Source of the DNA: Hydractinia symbiolongicarpus
Lineage: Eukaryota > Cnidaria > Hydrozoa > Anthoathecata > Hydractiniidae
Reading direction: 5' to 3'
Length of the DNA: 64,000 nucleotides
Assembly: GCF_029227915.1 (NCBI RefSeq)
Contig: NC_079880.1
Location: 33,041,501 to 33,105,500 of the forward strand
Shown: positions 15,826 through 26,000 of the stretch, one piece after another
Position numbering within the stretch: position 1 is the first letter of the stretch
Layout of the letters: each line of letters starts with the position of its first letter
Position numbers and translations under genes: made by a program
The notes under the pieces: generated by a model
Seen by the model: only the letters and a program-made list of their open reading frames with translations
Database searches by the model: none
Told to the model about the DNA's origin: nothing

Positions 15826-18800
15826 CACCAGACCCGTACCAGCGCCGAGACCCACCAGACCCACCAGACCCGTACCGGCACCGAGACCGGGCACTAGCCA
15901 ACAAGACATGGATTTGAAAAGCAAGTTGATCGAATGGAGAGACTGGTTAATAAATCATGTACCTGGGGCTATTAAGGAGAAAGCGAGCAAAGCTTTCAAA
16001 ACCATGAAGGATAAGATCACGGGTTTGTATGAAAAGGGCAGTGGAGAGGAAGAGGAAGAGGTGGAGGAGGAGGAGGAGGAGGAGGAGGAGGAGGAGAAAA
16101 ACCCCTATACCCCCATTGAAGAAGCTTTTGTAGGTTCATACAAACGTTTCAAAATAAACTCGGATGGTGGGAAGAATGTCAAGGTCTTTCTCGAAAAGGT
16201 CGAGCATGTCGTCAAGAGGTTGATGAGTGACGTGCTAGGGCAGAAGAAGTCGCTGAAGACTCAGGCGACCTTGTGGGTGAAATGGGTAAGGGAGGACACC
16301 AGCTCGACTGATGCCCCATGTGTACATGTCGATAAAGCTTTCAATAGCTATATGGAGATACTGCACGCCCACGATGACATTTCCGATGTTTTCGATCGGA
16401 TGCGTAATAAGATAATCGAGCAGATTGAAAACCCCGCGCTGCCAGCTAGCGGATTCACAATTGATAAAATCTTGCATATGCATGTGGATTTTCATAAACT
16501 GAAATTAACCAGAGGTAGTTCTTACTTGCCGCTGCCCGAGAACTTCAGTGGTAAGCGATCCGTGATTAACCCACATAACGAGGATGAAGAATGCTTCAAA
16601 TGGGCCGTTATCGCTGCTCTCAATCATGATAAGATCGATAATCACCCTGAACGGATCTCAATCCTTAAGAAGCATGATAAGTATAATTGGGATGGTCTAA
16701 CTTTCCCAATGGCGCTAAACAAGATAGATCTCTTCGAGAGGAGGAACCCCGATGTCGCTGTGCATGTTTTGACAAAGGATGAGAGAGAAGGTATCTACAT
16801 GTGTCGCAAGTCGAAGCATCTTGATCGTAAGGAGACGGTTGTTTTGTTTTTACTATGTGAGGGGGATAAGAGACATTATATCGCTGTTAAGAACTTGAGC
16901 GGTGTACTTAGCAAGGCTAACTCAAAGCATAAAAATAAGGAGTATTATTGCTTGAATTGTCTCTATGGTTTTCAAAGCGAACAGAAAAGGGATGAGCACT
17001 TTGAGTATTGCAAGAATAACGATGCTGCTAAGATTCAACTCCCTAAGGAGGGTAGCACCTTAACCTTCACTGATGGTAAGTTTCAACTCAAAGCCCCATT
17101 CATCATGTATGCCGATTTCGAAGCTTTTACAAAAGAGTTGCCAGAAGATGAGAGAAAATGCGGATCATCCACCGAGAAAGTTGGTAAACATGTTCCCACC
17201 GGATTCTGTTGTTATAGTAAATATGCTCATGGTGACGTTCCCAACCCTCTTAATCTTTATCGCGGTGAGGACTGTGTTACGCGTTTTGTGGATCATGTGG
17301 TTTCCGAGGCGGAAAGGTTATATAACATGTTTCCTCAGAAAGAAATGGATCCACTGACGGATGAGGAGCGTGACGGTTTCAATAGAGTCGAGGTGTGCCA
17401 CATTTGCATGAAGGAATTTGATGACAAGGATGACATGAAGGTTAGGGATCACTGTCATTTCACCGGTAAGTTTCGTGGAGCCGCTCATCAGGGGTGTAAT
17501 CTGCGGTATAAGGTACCTAATTATATCCCGGTTGTCTTCCACAATCTGAGTGGCTACGATGCGCATTTATTCATTAAGGAGCTTGCTAGGAAGTACGGAG
17601 AAGATGGTATGGGTGTAATCGCGGAGAATAAGGAGAAATATATCTCTTTCTCTACGGATGTTAAGGTTGGTGAATACATTGACAAAAATGGTGAGACCAA
17701 AGACAAAAAGATACAACTGAGATTCATAGACTCATTTAGATTTATGTCAAGCGGCCTAAGCTCCCTGGCTGACAACCTATCAGATGATCAATGCAAAAAC
17801 CTTAGAAAATTCTTCAATGGTGACGAATTCAACATAATGAGAAGGAAGGGTGTATACCCATATGAGTATGTTAACTCATTCGATAGGTTTAATGAAACTG
17901 AGCTCCCGTCAAAGGATGATTTCTACAGCAAGCTGAACATGAATGGTATCAGCGATGCCGATTATGCGCATGCCCAGAAGGTGTGGAAGGACATGAAAGT
18001 TGAAAATATGGGCGTTTATCATGATATCTATCTCAAGACGGATGTTCTGCTTCTGAGTGATGTGTTTGAGACATTCAGAGAAACATGCTTGAGAAACTAC
18101 GATCTAGACCCGGCTCACTTTTACACTGCTCCGGGATTAGCCTGGAGGGCGTGTTTGAAAAAGACCAAGGTTAGTCTAGATTTATTGTCGGATATGGAGA
18201 TGGTCATGTTCATTGAGAGTGGTATTAGGGGTGGATTGTGTCAGGCTGTCCACCGCTACGCCAAGGCCAACAATAAGTATATGGTGGACGAGTACAACAC
18301 ATCGGATGGGAATTGCATGGATTTATTTGAGCAGCAGGAAATTGCTAAAACCGTGCCTTTTGTAAAAAGAAAATTGATTGAATTGAGGTACTGGTTGATG
18401 AAACATGTACCTAGGGTCATCAAGGTGAAAACTAGTAAAGCTTACAGAGCCGTGAAGGATAAGATCATGGGTTTGTATGAAAAGGTATGTGGGGGACCGT
18501 CTGTACCGAAAGAGGAAAAACAATATACCACCAAAGCCAACACATCTGAGAGTAAGGAGATGAATAGCTATCTCCAATACCTAGATGCAAATAATTTGTA
18601 CGGCTGGGCCATGATTCAGAAGATGCCGACCGGAGGGTTTGAGTGGGTTGATGACGTGGTTTCTGATTTTACACCCGAACTGATTTCACAATTAGCTGTG
18701 GAAAACGGTGAAAAGGGGTACATCCTTGAGGTTGATGTTAGCTATCCACGGGAGCTTCATGATTCTCATAACGACCTTCCTTTCATGCCCGAGAGGAAGA

Positions 18801-19801
18801 TCATTAATGGCGTCGAGAAGCTGACACCGTGTCTTTCAGACAAGAAGAAATATATCACTCATATCCGTGCGCTTGATCAAGCGTTGAAGCATGGTCTTGT
18901 TCTTGAGAAGGTTCATAGGGTCTTGAGATTTGATCAGAGTGCGTGGTTGAAGTCGTACATAGATTTCAACACTGATTTGCGTACCAAATCAACTAATGAC
19001 TTCGAAAAGGACTTTTTCAAGCTGATGAATAATTCGGTCTTTGGGAAGACAATGGAGAATCAGCGAAGGCAGAAGGATATACGTTTGGCTACCAAGAAAG
19101 AACAATATGAGAAGCTGGTGATGAAGCCCAACTTCAAGGGTAGCACGTGGTTCTCGGAAACACTGATGGGCATAGAGATGTCCAAGATCAAGATCAAAAT
19201 GAATAAGCCAATCTACCTGGGGCTGGCAATTCTCGACTTGTCCAAGATGGTTATGTATGAGTTCCACTATGATTACATGAGACCAAAATATGGTGTGGAT
19301 GTAAAGCTTTGCTACATGGATACAGATTCATTCGTCTACCACATAAAAACCGACGACTTTTACAAAGATATCGCCGACGATGTAGCTTTGAGATTTGACA
19401 CGTCAGGGTACGATAAGAAAGATGGTAGAGCCCTACCATTAGGTTTGAATAAAAAGATCATTGGGCTGATGAAGGATGAGTTGGGTGGTAAGGTAATGAT
19501 CGAATTTATCGCTCTTAGGGCTAAGAATTATGCTTACAAACAGCTATGTGGTAGGGAGGATAAGAGGTGCAAGGGGGTCAAGAAATGTGTGGTGAGGAAG
19601 ACAATAGGTTTCGATGACTATAAGAGATGTCTGTTCGAGGGTGAAAATGTTTACAGGGAACAGATGACCTTTCGATCGATTAAGCATGATGTTCATACCA
19701 TAAAAACAAACAAACTAGCGCTCAATGCAGATGATGATAAGCGCATAATTTTGGATGATGGTATTACCACACTGGCAAGAGGCCATTATAGACACACATA
19801 A
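15476..19801 (+). CDS. polB: Protein-primed family B DNA polymerase (PolB) with N-terminal SAP-like repeats
   Basis: 1441 aa. Order: two nearly identical SAP-like modules with Pro/Arg linkers (1-142), a 38-aa helical module (145-184), a Glu-rich run (189-208), a region with Cys373 and His467, a zinc-finger-like CxxC...H...C (492-512), 3'-5' exonuclease motifs I (Asp547/Glu549) and II ('HNLSGYD', Asp695), an endonuclease VII-like Cys/His cluster between them (641, 644, 659-661, 674), Exo III ('YLKTD', Asp856), a second helical module (about 962-1003), then polymerase motifs A (Asp1037, 'DANNLYG'), B ('KLMNNSVFG', about 1182-1190) and C ('DTDS', 1282-1285). All catalytic residues are present, so it should be active. 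It would copy the element from its ends using a protein primer. The stop lies inside the right terminal repeat. Confidence 0.96.
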   Translation: MTSRNTVSELRALARERGLRGYSRLRKADLIELLTPTTVSAPVRPVPVPRPVPAPRPSRSGSEQPGMTSRNTVSELRALARERGLRGYSRLRKADLIELLTPTTVSAPVRPVPVPRPTRPVPAPRPTRPTRPVPAPRPGTSQQDMDLKSKLIEWRDWLINHVPGAIKEKASKAFKTMKDKITGLYEKGSGEEEEEVEEEEEEEEEEEKNPYTPIEEAFVGSYKRFKINSDGGKNVKVFLEKVEHVVKRLMSDVLGQKKSLKTQATLWVKWVREDTSSTDAPCVHVDKAFNSYMEILHAHDDISDVFDRMRNKIIEQIENPALPASGFTIDKILHMHVDFHKLKLTRGSSYLPLPENFSGKRSVINPHNEDEECFKWAVIAALNHDKIDNHPERISILKKHDKYNWDGLTFPMALNKIDLFERRNPDVAVHVLTKDEREGIYMCRKSKHLDRKETVVLFLLCEGDKRHYIAVKNLSGVLSKANSKHKNKEYYCLNCLYGFQSEQKRDEHFEYCKNNDAAKIQLPKEGSTLTFTDGKFQLKAPFIMYADFEAFTKELPEDERKCGSSTEKVGKHVPTGFCCYSKYAHGDVPNPLNLYRGEDCVTRFVDHVVSEAERLYNMFPQKEMDPLTDEERDGFNRVEVCHICMKEFDDKDDMKVRDHCHFTGKFRGAAHQGCNLRYKVPNYIPVVFHNLSGYDAHLFIKELARKYGEDGMGVIAENKEKYISFSTDVKVGEYIDKNGETKDKKIQLRFIDSFRFMSSGLSSLADNLSDDQCKNLRKFFNGDEFNIMRRKGVYPYEYVNSFDRFNETELPSKDDFYSKLNMNGISDADYAHAQKVWKDMKVENMGVYHDIYLKTDVLLLSDVFETFRETCLRNYDLDPAHFYTAPGLAWRACLKKTKVSLDLLSDMEMVMFIESGIRGGLCQAVHRYAKANNKYMVDEYNTSDGNCMDLFEQQEIAKTVPFVKRKLIELRYWLMKHVPRVIKVKTSKAYRAVKDKIMGLYEKVCGGPSVPKEEKQYTTKANTSESKEMNSYLQYLDANNLYGWAMIQKMPTGGFEWVDDVVSDFTPELISQLAVENGEKGYILEVDVSYPRELHDSHNDLPFMPERKIINGVEKLTPCLSDKKKYITHIRALDQALKHGLVLEKVHRVLRFDQSAWLKSYIDFNTDLRTKSTNDFEKDFFKLMNNSVFGKTMENQRRQKDIRLATKKEQYEKLVMKPNFKGSTWFSETLMGIEMSKIKIKMNKPIYLGLAILDLSKMVMYEFHYDYMRPKYGVDVKLCYMDTDSFVYHIKTDDFYKDIADDVALRFDTSGYDKKDGRALPLGLNKKIIGLMKDELGGKVMIEFIALRAKNYAYKQLCGREDKRCKGVKKCVVRKTIGFDDYKRCLFEGENVYREQMTFRSIKHDVHTIKTNKLALNADDDKRIILDDGITTLARGHYRHT

Positions 19802-20034
19802 CACTATAAATTATAAGGCACGACAGATGAGGGTGGGTAGGGACCCATGGGGAGGGGAGGGGGCCCGGGGGACACGGCGGGGGTTGGGGGGTTGGGGCGG
19901 ATCCGGACATTCGTAGGTGCTAACGGATTTTATAGACTCTTCTATCGTTGATTTGACGTGGATGATCCATAATTTGACGTGGAATGGTAAAGTGCTAAGG
20001 GGATCTGTCCTAACATCCGCCTTTTCCTATCTCT
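19757..20034 (-). repeat. Right terminal inverted repeat
   Basis: 278 bp, reverse complement of 3901-4191 apart from a 13-bp tandem unit present only on the left. It includes the last 15 codons or so of polB. The stretch 19831-19900 is G-rich on the plus strand, with many runs of three to six G, and could form G-quadruplexes. It ends CCTATCTCT at the junction with satellite. Confidence 0.95.
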
Positions 20035-20039
20035 GGTCT
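20035..20039. other. Target-site duplication, right copy (GGTCT)
   Basis: Matches 3896-3900 and continues into satellite 'ttaataggcc'. Confidence 0.88.
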
Positions 20040-23000
20040 TTAATAGGCCACAAAAGGCCGTATTGCTGCCTATAGACGTGTGTACATGTAGTTCACGGAG
20101 TTCTAAAGTCATAGAACCAGTGAAAACGGCTTACCACGTCGTAGTCCATTGAGAGTGGATGGATTAGACCAATGATAACTGGCTTGGAACCACGTAATTT
20201 ACGTGTAAGTCCTTTATTAGGCTGCAAAAGACCATATTGCTGTCTATAGACGTGTGTGCATGTAGTTTACGGCTTTTCCAAGGCATGCAGCCAGGGAAAT
20301 AACTTAGGACGTCGTAGTGTATTCAGAGCGGAAGGACTAGACCAATGGTATCAAGCTTGGACCAGTAGAACCACGCGATTTACGTGTAAGGCCTTTAATA
20401 GGCGGCAGAAGGCCGTATTGCGGCCTTTAGAGTCCTTTGCATGTAGTTGACGGCGCTCCCATGGTATGGAGCCAGGGAAAACAATTTAAGACGTCGTAGT
20501 GCATTGAGAGTGGAAGGACTAGACCAATGGTACCTGGCTTGGACAGTTGGAACCACGTAATATACGTGTAAGGCTATTATTAGGCGGCAAAAGAACGTAT
20601 TACGGCCTTTACACGCGTGTGCTTGTAGTTGACGTCGTTCTATAGTCATGGAACAGGAGGCTTACGACGTCCTAATCCATTAACAGTGGAAGGACTAGAC
20701 CAATGATAACCGGCTTGGACGGTTGTAATCTCGTAATTTACGTGTAAGGTCTTTATTAGGCGGCGAAAAACCGTTTTGCTGCCTTTAGACGTGTGTGCAT
20801 GTGGTTTCCGGCGTTCTAAAGCTATGGAACCAGGAAAAACAACTTAAGACGTCGTAGTGTATTGAGAGTGGCAGGACTAGACCAATGGTAACCTGCGCAG
20901 GCATGCAGATCCACGTGGTTTACGTGTAAGGCCTTTAATAGGCCGCAAAGGGCCGTATTGCACCCTTTAGACGCATGTGCACGTAGTTGACGGCGTTCTA
21001 CAGCCTTGGCGCTGGGAAAACAACTTTGGACCTTCTAGTCCATTGAGAATGGAAGGACTAGATCAAAAGTAACCGGCTTGGACGGTTCTAGTCACGTAAT
21101 TTACGTGTAAGGCTTTTATTAGGCGGCAAAAGAACGTATTACGGCCTTTATACGTGTGTGCTAGTAGTTGACGTCGTTCTATAGTCATGGAGCCAGAGAA
21201 AAGACGTTAGGACGTCGTAGTGCATTGAGAGTGGAAGGACTAGACCAATGATGAATGGCTTGGACGGCTGTAATCACGTAATTTTCGTTTAAGGCTTTTA
21301 TTAGGTGGCAAAAGACCGTATTACGGCCTTCAAATGCGTGCGCTTGTAGCTGACTTCGTTCTATAGTCATAGAACCAAGAAAAACGGCTTACGACGTCCT
21401 AGTTCATTAAGAGTGGAAGGACTAGACCAATGATAACCGGCTTGGACGGTTGTAATCACGTAGTTCACGTGTAAGGCCTTTAATAGGCGGCAAAAGACCG
21501 TATTACGGCCTTTAGATGCGTGTGTATGTCCTTTACTGCCTTCTGAAGGCATGGAACCAGGAAAAACAACTTAAGACGTCGTAGTGTATTGAGAGTGGAA
21601 GGACTAGACCAATGGTATCAAGCTTGGACGCGTGGAACCACGTGATTTACGTATAAGGCGGCTTTAATAGGCGGCAAAATGCCGTATTGCACCCTTTAGA
21701 CGCATGTGCACGTAGTTGACGGCGTTCTACAGCCTTGGCGCTGGGAAAATATTTTTGGACCTTCTAGTCCATTGAGAATGGAAGGACTAGATCAAAAGTA
21801 ACCGGCATGGACGCGTGGAACGACGTAATTTACGTGTAAGGCTTTTATTAGGCGGCAAAAGGCCATATTGCTGCCTATAGACATGTGTGCATGTAGTTGA
21901 CGGCGTTCCAAAGCCATGGAGCCAGAGAAAAGACGTTAGGACGTCGTAGTGCATTGAGAGTGGAAGGACTAGACCAATGATGAATGGCTTGGACGGCTGT
22001 AATCACGTAATTTTCGTTTAAGGCTTTTATTAGGTGGCAAAAGACCGTATTACGGCCTTCAAATGCGTGCGCTTGTAGCTGACTTCGTTCTATAGTCATA
22101 GAACCAAGAAAAACGGCTTACGACGCCCTAGTCCATTAAGAGTGGAAGAACAAGACCAATGATACCCCGCTTGGGCAGTTGTAACCACGTAATTTACGTG
22201 TGAAACCTTTATTAGGCCGCAAAAGGACATATTGCTGACTTTAGACGTGTGTGCATCTATTTGACGGCGTTCCAAAGCCATGGAGCCAGAGAAAGCAACT
22301 TAGGACGTCGTAGTGCATTGAGAGTGGAAGGACTAGACCAATGGTAACCTGCGCAGGCACGCTGACCCACGACATTTCCGTGTAAGGACTTTAATAGGCC
22401 GCAAAAGGCCGTAGTACAGCGTTTAGACGAAATTGAATGTAGTTAACAGCGTTCTAAATCCATCGAGCCAGGAGAACAATTTAGGACGTCGGAGTACCTT
22501 GAGAGTGGAAGGACTAAACCAATGGTAAACTGCGCAGTCACGCTGAACCACGCGATTTACGTGTAAGGCCTTTAATAGGCGGCAAAAGGCCCTATTGCGG
22601 CCTTTAGAGTCCTTTGCATGTAGTTGACGGCGCTCCCATGGTATGGCGCCAGGGAAAACAATTTAAGACGTCGTAGTGCATTGAGAGTGGAAGGACTAGA
22701 CCAATGGTACCTGGTTTGGACGGTTAGAACCACGTAATTTACGTGTAAGGATTTTATTAGGCGGCAAAAGAACGTATTACGGCTTTTATACGCGTGTGCT
22801 TGTAGTTGACGTCGTGCTATAGTCATGGAACCAGAGAAAACGGCTTACGACGTCCTAATCCATTAACAGTGGAAGGACTAGACCAATGATTACCGGCTTG
22901 GACGGTTATAGTCACGTAATGTACCTGTAAGGTCTTTACTAGGCGGCAAAAGGCCATATTGCTGCCTTTAGACGTGTGTGCATGTAGTTGACGGAGTTAC

Positions 23001-26000
23001 AAAGCCATGGAACCAGGGAAAACAACTTATCAAATCGTAATCTATTGAAAATGGAAGGACTAGATCGACGGTAACCGGCTTGGACGCGTGGAACGACGTA
23101 ATTTACGTGTAAGGCTTTTATTAGGCGGCAAAAGAACGTATTACGGCCTTTATACGTGTGTGCTTGTAGTTGACGTCGTTCTATAGTCATGGAACCAGGG
23201 AAAATAACATAGGACGCCCCTTTTGTATTGAGAGTGGAAGGACTAGACCAAGGGTATCAAGCTTGGACGCGTGGAACCACGTGATTTACGCATAAGGCCT
23301 TTAATAGGCGGCAAAAGACCGTATTACGGCCTTTAGATGCGTGTGCTTGTAGCTGACTTCGTTCTATAGTCATGGAACCAGGAAAAAACGGCTTACGACG
23401 TCCTAGTTCATTAAGAGTGGAAGGACTAGACCAATGATAACCGGCTTGGACGGTTGTATTCACGTAGTGCACGTGTAAGGTCTTTATTAGGCGGCAAAAG
23501 ACCGTATTGGTGCTTTTAGATGTGTGTGCACGTAGTTGACGGCGTTGCAGCGCCTTGGCGCTGGGGAAAACAACTTAGGATGTTCTAGTCTATTGAGAAT
23601 GGCAAGGCTAGACCAATGGTAACCGGCTTGGACGCGTAGAACGACGTAATTTACGTGTAAGGCTTTTATTAGGCGGCAAAAGAACGTATTACGGCCTTTA
23701 TACGTGTGTGCTTGTAGTTGACGTCGTTCTATAGTCATGGAACCAGGGAAAATAACATAAGACGCCCCTTTTGTATTGAGAGTGGAAGGACTAGACCAAG
23801 GGTATCAAGCTTGGACGCGTGGAACCACGTGATTTACGCATAAGGCCTTTAATAGGCGGCAAAAGACCGTATTACGGCCTTTATACGCGTGTGCTTGTAG
23901 TTGACGTCTTTCTACAGTCATGGAAGCAGGGAAAACGGCTTACGACGTCCAAGTCCATTAAAAGTGGAAGGACTAGACCAATGATAACCGGCTTGGACGG
24001 TTGTAATCTCGTAATTTACGTGTAAGGTCCTTATTAGGCGGCGAAAAACCGTATTGCTGCCTTTAGACGTGTGTGCATGTGGTTTCCGGCGTTTTAAAGC
24101 TATGGAACCAGGAAAAACAACTTAAGACGTCGTAGTGAATTGAGAGTGGAAGGACTAGACCAATGGTAACCTGCGCAGGCATGCAGATCCACGTGATTTA
24201 CGTGTAAGGCCTTTAATAGGCCGCAAAGGGCCGTAATATGGCCTTTCAATGGCGTGTGCATGTCCTTTACGGCCTTCTGAAGGCATAGAGCCAGGGAAAA
24301 CAACTTAGGACGTCGTAGTGTATTGAGAGTGGAAGGACTAGACCAATGGTATCAAGCTTGGACGCGTGGAACCACGTGATTTACGTATAAGGCGGCTTTA
24401 ATAGGCGGCAAAATGCCGTATTGCAGCCTTTAGATGCATGTGCACGTAGTTAACGGCGTTCTACAGCCTTGGCGCTGGGAAAACAACTTTGGACCTTCTA
24501 GTCCATTGAGAATGGAAGGACTAGATCAAAAGTGACCGGCTTGGACGGCTATAGTCACGTAATGTACGTGTAAGGTCTTTATTAGGAGGCAAAGGCCATA
24601 TTGCTGCCTTTAGACGTGTGTGCATGTAGTTGACGGAGTTACAAATCCATGGAACCAGGGAAAACAACTTATCGCATCGTAATCTATTGAAAATGGAAGG
24701 ACTAGATCGACAGTAACCGGCTTGGACGCGTGGAACGACGTAATTTACGTGTAAGGCTTTTATTAGGCGGCAAAAGAACGTATTACGGCCTTTATACGTG
24801 TGTGCTTGTAGTTGACGTCGTTCTATAGTCATGGAACCAGGGAAAATAACATAGGACGCCGTGGTGTATTGAGAGTGGAAGGACTAGACCAATGGTATCA
24901 AGCTTGGACGCGTGGAACCACGTGATTTACGTATAAGGCGGCTTTAATAGGCGGCAAAATGTCGTATTGCACCCTTTAGACGCATGTGCACGTAGTTGAC
25001 GGCGTTCTGCAACCTTGGCGCTGGGAAAACAACTTTGGACCTTCTAGTCCATTGAGAATGGAAGGACTAGATCAAAAGTAACCGGCATGGACGCGTGGAA
25101 CGACGTAATTTACGTGTAAGGCTTTTATTAGGCGGCAAAGGGCCATATTGCTGCCTATAGACATGTGTGCATGTAGTTGACGGCGTTCCAAAGCCATGGA
25201 GCCAGAGAAAAGACCTTAGGACGTCGTAGTGCATTGAGAGTGGAAGGACTAGACCAATGATGAATGGCTTGGACGGTTGTAATCACGTAATTTACGTTTA
25301 AGGCTTTTATTAGACGGCAAAAGACCGTATTACTGCCTTCAGATGCGTGTGCTTGTAGCTGACTTCGTTCTATAGTCATGGAACCAAGGAAAACGGCTTA
25401 CGACGCCCTAGTCCATTAAGAGTGGAAGAACAAGACCAATGATAACCCGATTGGGCAGTTGTAACCACGTAATTTACGTGTGAAACCTTTATTAGGCCGC
25501 AAAAGGCCATATTGCTGACTTTAGACGTGTGTGCATCTATTTGACGGCGTTCCAAAGCCATGGAGCCAGAGAAAGCAACTTAGGACGTCGTAGTGCATTC
25601 AGAGTGGAAGGACTAGACCAATGGTAACCTGCCCAAGCACGCAGACCCACGAGATTTACGTGTAAGGTCTTTAATAGGCCGGAAAAGGCCGTATTACAGC
25701 CTTTAGACAAACTTGCATGTAGTTAACAGCGTTCTAAATCCATGGTGCCAGGAGAACAATTTAGGACGTCGTAGTGCCTTGAGAGTGGAAGGACTAAACC
25801 AATGGTAAACTGCGCAGTCACGCTAAATAGTGCATTGAGAGTGGAAGGGCTAGACCGATGGTACCTGGTTTGGACGGTTGGAACCACGTAATTTTCATGT
25901 AAGACCTTTATTAGGCGGCAAAAGGCCGTATTGATGCCTATAGACGTGCTTGCATGTAGTTAACGGTGTTCTAAAGTCATGGAACCAGGGAAAACGGCTT

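Larger units (their letters stand above)
3901..20034. mobile_element. Complete Maverick/Polinton (adintovirus-like) element
   Basis: The element is 16,134 bp, bounded by inverted repeats starting 5'-AGAGATAGG and by a GGTCT target duplication. It encodes a protein-primed B-family polymerase, a DDE integrase, a packaging ATPase, major and minor capsid proteins and about ten accessory proteins. All frames are open with no internal stop, and divergent gene pairs are tightly packed, as expected of a recently active element. It has the gene content of an integrated virus able to form virions, so endogenous virus and transposon are both fair descriptions. The recognised core set lacks an obvious adenain-like protease. 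Integration was into satellite DNA; uninterrupted paralogues of the target lie near 45793 and 62120. Confidence 0.95.
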
